A stretch of 42,128 nt of DNA from Caldithrix abyssi (GCA_011369465.1 DRQG01000030.1:1-42128); one strand, 5' to 3'; counted from the first letter of the stretch, positions 7,329 through 15,211 are shown. The notes: a model not told the origin generated them from the letters alone. Translations and numbers: made by a program.

Positions 7329-7832
7329 TAACTAAATATGTAAACGGAATTACTAATATCTACTTTAAAATTAAAGGGTAAGAAAAATGGTCCAAAAAAA
7401 TGATTTCGACTTACAAGATCGTTTTATTGACTATGCCGTAAGAATTATAAATGTAGCCAATGCCCTAAAGAGTGATAAAGTGGGTAATCATATTAAAAGT
7501 CAACTATTGAGAAGTGGTACAGCTCCGGCCTCAAATTACGGAGAAGCACAAGGGGCTGAATCCAGACAAGATTTTATTCACAAATTAAAAATTGCTTTGA
7601 AAGAATTAAGAGAAACTGAGGTCTGGTTAAAAATATTAGTACGGTCTTCTTTACTCGCAAAGGAAAAATTAGAACCGTTGCTTAATGAAACGGATGAATT
7701 AATTTCCATCCTATATAAAAGTATCGATACTGCAAAGAAAAATATTGGCAAAAAATAAAAATGATAATTGATTTTTCTGCTTGTCCGCCCGTAGCTGGTT
7801 TTGGTTATTGGTAGCACAAAAAGAAAGAATAA
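7329..7832 (+). mobile_element. Gene-bearing copy of the stem-loop repeat (S23/IVS-like element)
   Basis: Before the gene, the sequence from about 7329 (AACTAAATATGTAAACGGAAT, then TACTAATATCT and TTTAAAA) aligns base by base with the left half of the repeat. After the gene, TAAAAATGATAATTG (7756-7770) matches the right half of the loop, followed by a GC-extended right arm ending in TTGGTTATTGG (7803-7813). The gene thus lies exactly where the short loop is in gene-less copies, and its stop codon is made from repeat sequence. This recalls the intervening sequences in 23S rRNA genes of Leptospira and Coxiella, where S23 genes sit inside a stem-forming insert. Mobility is inference. Confidence 0.6.
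7387..7758 (+). CDS. Four-helix-bundle protein of the S23/23S rRNA intervening-sequence family
   Basis: A 123-residue, all-helical protein. LLRSGTAPASNYGEAQG (about residues 40-56) followed by DFIHKLKIALKELRETEVWL is the conserved core of the S23 four-helix-bundle family, whose fold is shared with the accessory protein Avd of diversity-generating retroelements. Members form pentameric basic bundles and may bind nucleic acid; their role is not established. The start has TTAAAGGGTAAGAAAA as ribosome site. The gene interrupts the activase-HypD pair and is surrounded by seven gene-less copies of the same repeat. No reverse transcriptase or template/variable repeat pair is present. Confidence 0.9.
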   Translation: MVQKNDFDLQDRFIDYAVRIINVANALKSDKVGNHIKSQLLRSGTAPASNYGEAQGAESRQDFIHKLKIALKELRETEVWLKILVRSSLLAKEKLEPLLNETDELISILYKSIDTAKKNIGKK

Positions 7833-8135
7833 CCAATATCGAACACCCACCATAGGTGGACAAGCGGAATATCCAATATCCAATTTAAAAATGATCATTG
7901 AGTGTTCCGTGTTGGATATTGGCTATTGAAACTGCAAAAAAGGAAAAATAACCAATAATGAACACGGAATATCCAATATCCAATTTAAAAATGATCATTG
8001 AGTGTTCCGTGTTGGATATTGGCTATTGAAACTGCAAAAAAGGAAAAATATTCAATAATGAGCAAGGAATATCCAATTTCCAATTATAAAAATGATCATT
8101 GATTATTCCGCTTTTCCGCCTGTGGCGGATGTTGC
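7833..8135. repeat. Three further stem-loop repeat units between the four-helix-bundle gene and hypD
   Basis: Left arms start at 7833, 7952 and about 8051. The first unit has a GC-extended left arm (7842-7865) with an inner CCACC-ATA-GGTGG hairpin; the last has an extended right arm (8110-8133) with CCGCC-TGT-GGCGG. Loop and right-arm sequences of the first two units are almost identical from the ATCCAATATCC motif onward. This explains the 407-bp gap before hypD; only about 30 bp (8136-8165) remain for the hypD ribosome site AAAGAGG. Confidence 0.9.
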
Positions 8136-8165
8136 CTATAAATTATTAAACATAAAGAGGCAATC

Positions 8166-10526
8166 ATGACAGAACGCATTCAAAAACTTCGCGAACAGTC
8201 GCTTAACGCGCAGGAGCGCATCGATGCTGAGCGCGCCGTTTTGCTGACCGAATTTTATCGCAGCGCGGAAGCTCAGCGGCATTCCGTTCCCGTAACCCGG
8301 GCGCTGGCTTTCAAATATATACTGGAACACAAAACCATTTGCATCAACGAAGGTGAACTTATCGTGGGCGAACGGGGCAGCGCGCCCAAAGCCACGCCGA
8401 CCTATCCGGAAATCTGCCCGCATACCCGGCAGGATTTGGAAATCTTGCACGAGCGGCCCAAGATTTCCTTCAAATCCGATCAAGAGACGCGGCGGGTCTT
8501 AACCGAAGAGGTCTTTCCGTTCTGGACCGGCCGGGCCATCCGCGACCGCATTCTTTCCGAAATGGATAGCGAATGGTTGGAGGCCTATAAAGCGGGCGTG
8601 TTTACCGAGTTTATGGAACAACGGGCGCCCGGCCATACGGTGCTGGATGATAAAATCTACCGCAAAGGCATGCTGGATTTTAAAGAGGACACAAAACGCA
8701 GTATGGGAAATCTGGATTATTTCAACGATTCCGAAGCCCTGGCCAAACGCGAAGAATTGAGGGCCATGGACATCGCCGCCGACGCCCTTATCCGCTTTGC
8801 GGAACGGCACGCCGAGGCGCTGGATGAGCTGGCGGAGCAGGAAGGTGATTTGACGCGAAAAAATGAACTGGAAAAAATGGCCGCGATTTGCCGCAGGGTA
8901 CCGGCGCATGCGCCGCAGACCTTCTGGGAAGCTCTGCAATACTACTGGTTTGTCCATCTGGGGGTGGTAACCGAATTGAATACCTGGGATTCCTTTAATC
9001 CCGGCCGGCTGGATCTGCATCTTTGGCCCTTTTATCAAAAGGAAATGGCCAGGGGAAGTTTAACCAAAGAACAGGCCAAAGAGTTGCTGCAATCTTTTTG
9101 GGTGAAGTTTAATAATCAACCGGCCCCGCCCAAAGTGGGCGTAACGGCCAAAGAAAGCAACACCTATACCGATTTCTGCCTGATCAATGTGGGTGGAGTG
9201 ACGGCAGAGGGCGAAGACGCCAGCAATGAAATGAGTTACCTGATATTGGACGTAATCGAAGAAATGCGCCTATTGCAGCCCAGTTCCATGGTGCAAATCA
9301 GCAAAAAAAATCCCGATCGCCTGCTGAAACGGGCCATGGAAATCATAAAAACCGGATACGGCCAACCGTCTTTGTTCAATACGGATGCTATCGTACAGGA
9401 AATGGTGCGCCAGGGCAAGGATATCGTGGACGCTCGCCTGGGCGGCGCCAGCGGATGTGTAGAAGCCGGCGTGTTCGGCAAGGAAAGCTACATTCTGACT
9501 GGTTATTTCAATCTGGTCAAAGTGCTGGAAATTACCCTGAATAACGGCGCAGACCCGCGCAGCGGAAAACGAATTGGTCTGCAAACCGGAGCGGCGGAAA
9601 AATTTACATCTTACGGAGAACTGTTTGACGCTTTTACCAAACAACTGAATTATTTCATCGATATCAAAATAAAAGGGAATCGCATCATCGAGCAAATTTA
9701 TGCCCGCTATATGCCCGCGCCGTTCCTTTCTATCCTGATCGATGATTGTATTGCCACAGGCAAAGATTACAACGCTGGCGGCGCCCGCTACAACAGCTCT
9801 TATATTCAGGGCGTGGGGATGGGCACCATTACCGACTCGCTCAGCGCCATCAAATATCATGTTTTCGAACATAAAAATTTCACCATGAAGCAGCTTTTGC
9901 AGGCGTTAAAGGCAGACTTCGCCGGTTATGAGGATATTCGCCAGAAGCTTTTGGACGAAGCGCCCAAATACGGCAACGACGATGCCCGAGCAGACGAGAT
10001 AACCCGGCAGGTGTTCGAAACCTATTTTAGCCATATCGACGGGCGCCCCAATACCAAAGGAGGACATTATCGCGTTAACCTGCTGCCTACAACGGTGCAT
10101 GTGTATTTCGGCAGCGTTCTGGGCGCAACGCCCGACGGCCGCAAAGCCGGCGTCCCGATTTCCGAAGGCATTTCGCCAGTACAGGGTGCCGATACCAACG
10201 GGCCAACGGCTGTGCTCAAGTCGGCTGCTAAAATCGATCATCTGCGCACCGGCGGCACTTTGTTGAACCAGAAGTTTACGCCGCAGGTTTTGGCCAGCGA
10301 AGACGGCCTGAACAAGGCAGTACAGTTGGTGCGGACGTACTTTCGGATGGACGGCCATCATATTCAATTTAACGTGGTAACGGCCGAAACCCTGCGCAAG
10401 GCCCAAGGCAATCCCGAACAGTACAGGGACTTAATTGTGCGCGTGGCCGGGTACAGCGATTATTTTGTGGATTTAACGCCCGAACTGCAGGAAGAAATCA
10501 TTCGCCGGACGGAACAGGAACTTTGA
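8166..10526 (+). CDS. hypD: trans-4-hydroxy-L-proline dehydratase (glycyl radical enzyme)
   Basis: A 786-residue glycyl radical enzyme. The thiyl-radical motif is GCVE (Cys431, Glu433) and the glycyl loop VAGYSDYF has Gly762. The active-site residues I recall for Clostridioides difficile HypD (F152, H160, D278, S334, F340, C434, E436, T645, G765) all occur here at a constant offset of three: F149, H157, D275, S331, F337, C431, E433, T642, G762. This separates it from choline lyase, glycerol dehydratase and pyruvate formate-lyase. It converts trans-4-hydroxy-L-proline to pyrroline-5-carboxylate and water, and needs strict anoxia and its activase. No proC-type P5C reductase is visible in the window. 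Confidence 0.96.
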   Translation: MTERIQKLREQSLNAQERIDAERAVLLTEFYRSAEAQRHSVPVTRALAFKYILEHKTICINEGELIVGERGSAPKATPTYPEICPHTRQDLEILHERPKISFKSDQETRRVLTEEVFPFWTGRAIRDRILSEMDSEWLEAYKAGVFTEFMEQRAPGHTVLDDKIYRKGMLDFKEDTKRSMGNLDYFNDSEALAKREELRAMDIAADALIRFAERHAEALDELAEQEGDLTRKNELEKMAAICRRVPAHAPQTFWEALQYYWFVHLGVVTELNTWDSFNPGRLDLHLWPFYQKEMARGSLTKEQAKELLQSFWVKFNNQPAPPKVGVTAKESNTYTDFCLINVGGVTAEGEDASNEMSYLILDVIEEMRLLQPSSMVQISKKNPDRLLKRAMEIIKTGYGQPSLFNTDAIVQEMVRQGKDIVDARLGGASGCVEAGVFGKESYILTGYFNLVKVLEITLNNGADPRSGKRIGLQTGAAEKFTSYGELFDAFTKQLNYFIDIKIKGNRIIEQIYARYMPAPFLSILIDDCIATGKDYNAGGARYNSSYIQGVGMGTITDSLSAIKYHVFEHKNFTMKQLLQALKADFAGYEDIRQKLLDEAPKYGNDDARADEITRQVFETYFSHIDGRPNTKGGHYRVNLLPTTVHVYFGSVLGATPDGRKAGVPISEGISPVQGADTNGPTAVLKSAAKIDHLRTGGTLLNQKFTPQVLASEDGLNKAVQLVRTYFRMDGHHIQFNVVTAETLRKAQGNPEQYRDLIVRVAGYSDYFVDLTPELQEEIIRRTEQEL

Positions 10527-10743
10527 TGATTGGTTATTGACATCCAAAGGGAACTCTATATATTTTCTGTAAATCTCAAAAAGAAAAATTTTAACGGGCG
10601 CAGTTAAAATGGTCGACGCATCCGGCTGCCTGCAGGGCTTATCAAGAATTGATCCGTTCATTTTAGGTGATTAAACTTTTAGCCGTGAAAACCAGGCTGC
10701 GGATGTTTCCGAATTTATTTGTATTGCTTAAAAGGGTGATGAT

Positions 10744-12120
10744 ATGGAAAAATCGATACCCGTAAAAAAAAGTGTGGGAATCGTTATTTCCGGTTTGTTG
10801 CTTATAGCGACCAATCCTTTGTTGTCGCAAGAGATAATCTCAGCGAGCCAAATAGGGCAGTTAACCGGCCAGCCTTCCATGAACAACACCGGTTCGGTTA
10901 ACGTGTACGGCACGGATTTGGGTAGTATGTTCCTTCATAGCAACGGGAAAATATATTTTTTATTCGGGGATACGTTTGGTTCTCCCGGGCCGCCGTCTTC
11001 TTCTGGATATTGGCGATCGAACACAATGGCGTTTACAACGGATACCACCGCATCGGACGGGATTATCTTTGACGCTTGGATCACGGATTCATCGGGAATG
11101 GCTAAAGCATTAGTCGAAGGAGACCATGCGCCCAACGATGGTACGGGTGAAGTGACCAAAATTGTTACCGCGGGCTTTAGCGTTGGGCAAAGGCAGTTTA
11201 TCTGGTTTATGTCGGTTAAGCAATGGGGAAATCCGGGGCAATGGGAGGTGAACTATTCGAAAATTGCCTATTCCGATGACAATGGAAATACCTGGAATTT
11301 AACGGAAATTCAACATACGGATACAAGCAATTTTATCCAGGTGGCGGTTGCGGCGCACAACGGATATTTGTATATCTGGGGTATCCCGGCCGGACGATTC
11401 GGCAGTGTGAAGCTGGCCAGAGTGCTCCCCGGTGATATCCTGGATGGCTCATCGTATCAATATTATAACGGTTCCGGTTGGAGTAATAATGAAAACGACG
11501 CCGTCATCATTGTACCGTCCCCTGTAGGCGAGCTTTCGGTAATTTGGAATCCGTATCTTCAAAGCTGGCTGATGATGTATCTGAACGAAAACAAAGCCTG
11601 TATAGAAGCCCGTTTTGCTCCCCAGCCGCAGGGCCCCTGGAGCGCGCCCGAAACAGTGGTTTGTTCGGATCGGTATCCGGCCCTTTATGGTGCTTATATG
11701 CATGAAAAATATATGGATAACAATGGCGAGACTGTTTATTTTTTGATGTCGCAATACGGCCCCTATAACGTCTTCTTGATGAAAGCAAAGTTCCGACGCA
11801 AAGAAACCGGCCTGTCGGAGGCAGACTCATCTGTCCCTGATGATTATCCCGCTTTACTGCCAAATTATCCCAACCCCTTCAATCCGACAACCACACTGCG
11901 CTATCGTCTCGGCAGACCGGCGTTTGTAACCATCGAAATATTTAACCCCAAAGGCGAAAGAATAGCTGTTTTACTAAATGAATCCAGACCGAAAGGAAAC
12001 GGACAGATAGTCTGGTACGGAAAAAACGAAGCCGGCGAGCCCGTAGCGCCCGGTATATATATTTGTAAAATGACAGCGGGAATGTTTTCTTCTGCACGCA
12101 AATTGGTATTAATCCGCTAA
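10744..12120 (+). CDS. Secreted DUF4185 beta-propeller protein with type IX secretion sorting domain
   Basis: A 458-residue exported protein. Residues 1-29 form a signal peptide. About 35-350 match DUF4185, a five-bladed propeller related to GH43-type glycosidases (GTDLGSMFLHSNGKIYFLFGD near the start; later YSDDNGNTW and ARFAPQPQGPW). From Asn374 (NYPNPFNPTTTLRYRL) to the end is a typical T9SS type A sorting domain ending in VLIR. It should cross the outer membrane by the type IX system and be released or anchored at the surface. DUF4185 substrates are unknown, and I cannot point to a catalytic triad. RBS AAAAGGGTGATGAT. Nothing clear lies in the 217-bp gap before it apart from a short repeat fragment (GATTGGTTATTG). 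Confidence 0.85.
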   Translation: MEKSIPVKKSVGIVISGLLLIATNPLLSQEIISASQIGQLTGQPSMNNTGSVNVYGTDLGSMFLHSNGKIYFLFGDTFGSPGPPSSSGYWRSNTMAFTTDTTASDGIIFDAWITDSSGMAKALVEGDHAPNDGTGEVTKIVTAGFSVGQRQFIWFMSVKQWGNPGQWEVNYSKIAYSDDNGNTWNLTEIQHTDTSNFIQVAVAAHNGYLYIWGIPAGRFGSVKLARVLPGDILDGSSYQYYNGSGWSNNENDAVIIVPSPVGELSVIWNPYLQSWLMMYLNENKACIEARFAPQPQGPWSAPETVVCSDRYPALYGAYMHEKYMDNNGETVYFLMSQYGPYNVFLMKAKFRRKETGLSEADSSVPDDYPALLPNYPNPFNPTTTLRYRLGRPAFVTIEIFNPKGERIAVLLNESRPKGNGQIVWYGKNEAGEPVAPGIYICKMTAGMFSSARKLVLIR

Positions 12121-12139
12121 AGCACTTGTAGGAGAGTAA

Positions 12140-12182
12140 GAATCCAAATCATGGAACAGGGTATCCTGCTAACTTTGGATTC
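12140..12182 (+). terminator. Possible transcription terminator after the DUF4185 gene
   Basis: GAATCCAAA (12140-12148) pairs perfectly with TTTGGATTC (12174-12182), and CAGG-GTAT-CCTG forms a second stem inside. A run of seven T residues follows, but about 16 bp downstream rather than directly, so efficiency is uncertain. Confidence 0.45.
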
Positions 12183-12344
12183 GATATCTTATTGTGCATT
12201 TTTTTACAAAATTTAAGAAAACACGATCCCGGAATTTGCAAACTTAAGAAGCCGCCTTCGTCGCCCTTCCTTTCCATGGAGTTGTAACTTCTTTAATTAC
12301 AGTATATTGTATATCCTATGAATGTTGGCACTCCGTTTGCAAAG

Positions 12345-12362
12345 CTACATTTAAAAATGTAG
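12345..12362. promoter_or_regulatory. 18-bp palindrome upstream of the MerR gene (candidate operator)
   Basis: CTACATTT (12345-12352) and AAATGTAG (12355-12362) form a perfect inverted repeat with a 2-bp centre, 36 bp before the MerR start. A TTGGCA hexamer lies at 12325-12330 and could be a -35 element. MerR-type regulators bind such dyads between promoter elements, so this is a good candidate for the site controlling the sulfur operon. Confidence 0.5.
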
Positions 12363-12398
12363 ATAATAAACATTGAATAACATATAAAAGGTGTTGTT

Positions 12399-12851
12399 TT
12401 GGCTGAAGAGTTTGATAAGTTCGAACCGGTATTGAGCATCGGGGTAGTGGCAAAAAAACTGGACATTGCCGTGCAAACGGTGCGTTTGTATGAACAGGAA
12501 GGACTGGTCATTCCGCATAAAACGGAAACCAATCGCCGCCTGTATTCCATGCACGATGTAGAGCGATTGCAATGTATCCGCAAAATGATCACGGAAAACG
12601 GCATCAATATTCAGGGCATCAAACGAATTATGTCCTTTATTCCCTGTTGGGAATTCAAAGGTGGTTTGGACGAAGAATGTCGCAATTGTCCGGCCTATTA
12701 CGAAGCCAACGGGCCATGCTGGAGTACGGTTGGTGTGGGCAAAAAATGTCAACTGGAGGACTGCCGTTCCTGCCCGGTTTACAGGTTGGAAATAAACTGT
12801 ACAAAAATGAAAGAAGTTATTTACGGACATCATAGAAACGGAAATAGTTAA
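12399..12851 (+). CDS. MerR family regulator with eight-Cys C-terminal domain (first copy)
   Basis: A 150-residue protein. Residues 10-80 are a MerR winged helix (IGVVAKKLDIAVQTVRLYEQEGL) and the start of the dimer helix. Residues 83-134 hold Cys83, 94, 97, 107, 117, 122, 125 and 134 in the framework PCW, CPAY, PCW, DC, CPVY, C. An additional Cys59 lies in the DNA-binding domain. The start is TTG at 12399 with AAAAGG as ribosome site. The Cys-rich part could bind Fe-S or zinc, or react with sulfane sulfur. Because the next genes encode sulfur proteins, a sulfide or polysulfide sensor is a reasonable inference. A homologue ends the same cluster (15833). Confidence 0.85.
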   Translation: MAEEFDKFEPVLSIGVVAKKLDIAVQTVRLYEQEGLVIPHKTETNRRLYSMHDVERLQCIRKMITENGINIQGIKRIMSFIPCWEFKGGLDEECRNCPAYYEANGPCWSTVGVGKKCQLEDCRSCPVYRLEINCTKMKEVIYGHHRNGNS

Positions 12852-12875
12852 TTTTAAGATGGGAGAATTAGTTAC

Positions 12876-14108
12876 ATGAAGCGTTTATTGATTTTAGGCG
12901 GTGGAACTGCCGGAACCATGATGGCCAATAAGCTGGCTCCGGTTCTTGAGGAAAATGAGTGGCAGATTACGCTGGTGGATGAGTACGAAACGCATTATTA
13001 TCAGCCCGGGTTTTTGTTTATACCTTTCGGAATTTATAATAAGAATGACGTAATAAAACCTAAACGTGATTTTTATCCTTCCAATGTGGAAGTGATTATG
13101 GAACAGGTTGAGGTGATTAAGCCGAAGGAAAACCAGATTGTGATGAAAAGCGGAAAGGTTATCGGCTATGATTTGATGATTATCGCCACGGGCAGCAAGG
13201 TGCATCCGGAAGAAACGGAAGGACTTAAGGAGGACGGTTGGTATAAAAATATATTTGATTTTTACACCATCGAAGGCGCTGTGGCTTTGCGCAACTTCCT
13301 CAAATACTGGGAAGGCGGCAAAATGGTGCTCAACATCATCGAAATGCCGATTAAATGTCCGGTTGCGCCGCTGGAATTTGTGTTTTTGGCCGACTGGTGG
13401 TTTACCGAGCAGGGCATTCGCGACAAAGTGGATATCAAATATGTTACGCCCCTGCCCGGCGCTTTTACCAAACCCATTGCCGCTAAATTTTTGGGGCAGT
13501 TTCTGGAAAAGAAAAATATTCAGATTGTGCCGGAGTTCAGCACAGGTCGCGTAGACAGCGAAAATAATAAAATCATATCCTGGGACGAACGGGAAATCGA
13601 TTACGACCTGCTGGTTACTATTCCGACCAATATGGGCTCGGAAGTCATTGCTCGTTCGGGAATGGGGGATGATCTCAATTTCATTCCTACCGACCCGCAT
13701 ACCCTGCAATCCAAAGATTACGAGAATATTTTCGTGATCGGGGATGCTACCGATCTGCCCAGTTCCAAAGCCGGTTCCGTGGCCCATTTTGAAGCCGATG
13801 TGTTGTACGAAAACATTCTGCGCGCTGTGGACGGCCGTCCTTTAAAATCGGCTTTTGACGGTCATGCCAACTGCTTTATCGAATCGGGTTTCAACAAAGG
13901 TATCTTGATCGATTTTAATTATGATGTGGAACCTCTGCCCGGAAAATTCCCCTTGCCCGGCGTAGGGCCTTTTTCATTGCTGGAAGAAACGCGTATGAAT
14001 CACTGGGGAAAAATGACCTTCCGCTGGGTGTACTGGAATTTACTGTTAAAAGGAGCTGAGCTTCCCATCGAAGCGCAGATGACTATGGCAGGAAAGAAGA
14101 GGCAATAA
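12876..14108 (+). CDS. Sulfide:quinone oxidoreductase-like FAD flavoprotein
   Basis: A 410-residue two-dinucleotide-fold flavoprotein. FAD is bound by LILGGGTAGTMMANKL (5-20), followed by the ATGS segment (104-107) and FVIGDATDLPSSKAGS near 285-300. Two cysteines match the redox-active pair of SQR enzymes: Cys161 in MPIKCPVAPLEF and Cys333 in HANCFIESG. The third Cys found in some SQR types near residue 125 is absent. SQRs oxidise sulfide to polysulfide and pass electrons to quinone at the inner membrane face. Its tight link to a DUF1641 gene (2-bp gap) is common for SQR-like proteins. It could instead act on another sulfane-sulfur substrate. Confidence 0.82.
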   Translation: MKRLLILGGGTAGTMMANKLAPVLEENEWQITLVDEYETHYYQPGFLFIPFGIYNKNDVIKPKRDFYPSNVEVIMEQVEVIKPKENQIVMKSGKVIGYDLMIIATGSKVHPEETEGLKEDGWYKNIFDFYTIEGAVALRNFLKYWEGGKMVLNIIEMPIKCPVAPLEFVFLADWWFTEQGIRDKVDIKYVTPLPGAFTKPIAAKFLGQFLEKKNIQIVPEFSTGRVDSENNKIISWDEREIDYDLLVTIPTNMGSEVIARSGMGDDLNFIPTDPHTLQSKDYENIFVIGDATDLPSSKAGSVAHFEADVLYENILRAVDGRPLKSAFDGHANCFIESGFNKGILIDFNYDVEPLPGKFPLPGVGPFSLLEETRMNHWGKMTFRWVYWNLLLKGAELPIEAQMTMAGKKRQ

Positions 14109-14110
14109 CT

Positions 14111-14797
14111 ATGGAACAGAAAAAAATAGAACAGGAAATTAAGGAAATCCACGAAAAGCTGGATTTTATTACTCAGCAGCTGCAGGAAACCTGCAAACAC
14201 AACCAGGAAATGCAGGAACTGAAAAACGATCTGGCACTTGTCGGCAAAGACATGTTCGACGCGGCGGTGGAAGGGCTGGAAGATGTGGCACCCTATTTCG
14301 ATACGTCCGATCTGTTGCATCTTGGGAAAAAATTATTGCGCAATACACGTAATCTGAACCGAATGCTTACCCAGCTTGAAAGCGCCGAAGACCTGTTTCA
14401 CGATCTGAAACCGCTTGGCAAACAGATGTTTGATGAACTGTTGGAAACGTTGAATGAATTGGATCGCAAGGGTTATTTTGAATTTTTTGGTGAGGCCTTC
14501 AAGATCATCGATACCATTGTGACCACTTTTGATGTGGAGGATGTTCGTCTGCTGAGGGAAAATATCGCTTCCATACTTTTGACCATAAAAGATATGACCC
14601 AGCCGGAAATGCTCAATTCCATGAATAACGCGCTGGATTTCTTCAAGAAGATGGATGTGGTCATTAAAGATGAAGTTTCCTTTTTCACTATCATGAAAAA
14701 GTTAAGAGATCCGGAAGTGAAAAAGGGTATAGCCTTTTCGCTGGAATTTATCAAGAACATGGCCCAGCAGGGGAATGGTCATTCAAAACAGGCTTAA
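14111..14797 (+). CDS. DUF1641 family protein, partner of the SQR-like enzyme
   Basis: A 228-residue, mostly helical soluble protein. Residues 1-45 are likely coiled coil. The C-terminal VSFFTIMKKLRDPEVKKG followed by a hydrophobic helix (IAFSLEFIKNMA) is the DUF1641 signature. The family is repeatedly encoded beside SQR-like flavoproteins and some formate dehydrogenases, but has no demonstrated biochemical role. The gene begins 2 bp after the flavoprotein stop, so the two are very likely co-translated. A membrane-anchoring or complex-forming role is only a suggestion. Confidence 0.8.
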   Translation: MEQKKIEQEIKEIHEKLDFITQQLQETCKHNQEMQELKNDLALVGKDMFDAAVEGLEDVAPYFDTSDLLHLGKKLLRNTRNLNRMLTQLESAEDLFHDLKPLGKQMFDELLETLNELDRKGYFEFFGEAFKIIDTIVTTFDVEDVRLLRENIASILLTIKDMTQPEMLNSMNNALDFFKKMDVVIKDEVSFFTIMKKLRDPEVKKGIAFSLEFIKNMAQQGNGHSKQA

Positions 14798-14893
14798 CGA
14801 CAAAATATTGTTAAAATTAAATCAGGATTTGGTTGATGAATACAAAAAATAAACAACTTTAACATGTAAAATATCGAACTTAGGAGGATAATC

Positions 14894-15211
14894 ATGGCTG
14901 AGAAGACATTAGCAGGTAAAACCGTACAGGTGGATGATGAAGGTTTTTTGGTGAATCCGGATGACTGGACAGAAGACATGGCGCCGGAGCTGGCCAAAGA
15001 AATTGGTATTGATGAGTTGACCGACAAACACTGGGAAGTAATCCGTTTTATGCGTAAAGATTTTGCCGAGAAGGGGCAAATTCCTTCCATCCGTCGTATG
15101 AAAAATGCCGGCGGTATTCCCACAAAAGACCTTTATGCAATGTTCCCGGAAGGCCCGGCCAAAAAAGCCGCTTACATTGCCGGATTGGGTAAACCGCACG
15201 GCTGCGTATAG
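14894..15211 (+). CDS. DsrC/TusE-family sulfur carrier with a single C-terminal Cys
   Basis: A 105-residue protein of the DsrC/TusE/RspA family. The C-terminal arm reads GPAKKAAYIAGLGKPHGCV. The penultimate Cys104 (CysB), which carries sulfur as a persulfide, is present. The second Cys of true DsrC, at the seventh position of this arm (GPAKGAC in DsrC), is Ala here. It therefore resembles TusE-type carriers that relay sulfur, rather than the trisulfide-forming DsrC of sulfite reduction; no dsrAB is nearby. The ribosome site TAGGAGGATAATC is strong. It would exchange sulfur with the DsrE2-like protein encoded next. Confidence 0.88.
   Translation: MAEKTLAGKTVQVDDEGFLVNPDDWTEDMAPELAKEIGIDELTDKHWEVIRFMRKDFAEKGQIPSIRRMKNAGGIPTKDLYAMFPEGPAKKAAYIAGLGKPHGCV

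Noticed and set aside
7387-7758. Diversity-generating retroelement accessory protein (Avd)
   Set aside because: The fold family is shared, but there is no reverse transcriptase and no template/variable repeat pair with adenine-specific changes in the window.
6928-8135. CRISPR array
   Set aside because: Units are about 100 bp and repeat over their whole length; there are no unique spacers and no cas genes.
8166-10526. Choline TMA-lyase, glycerol dehydratase or pyruvate formate-lyase
   Set aside because: All remembered HypD active-site residues align with a constant offset; the pyruvate formate-lyase Cys-Cys motif is absent.
12894-13787. 297-residue open frame on the minus strand
   Set aside because: It is antisense to the SQR-like gene, with the composition of a shadow frame and no domain.
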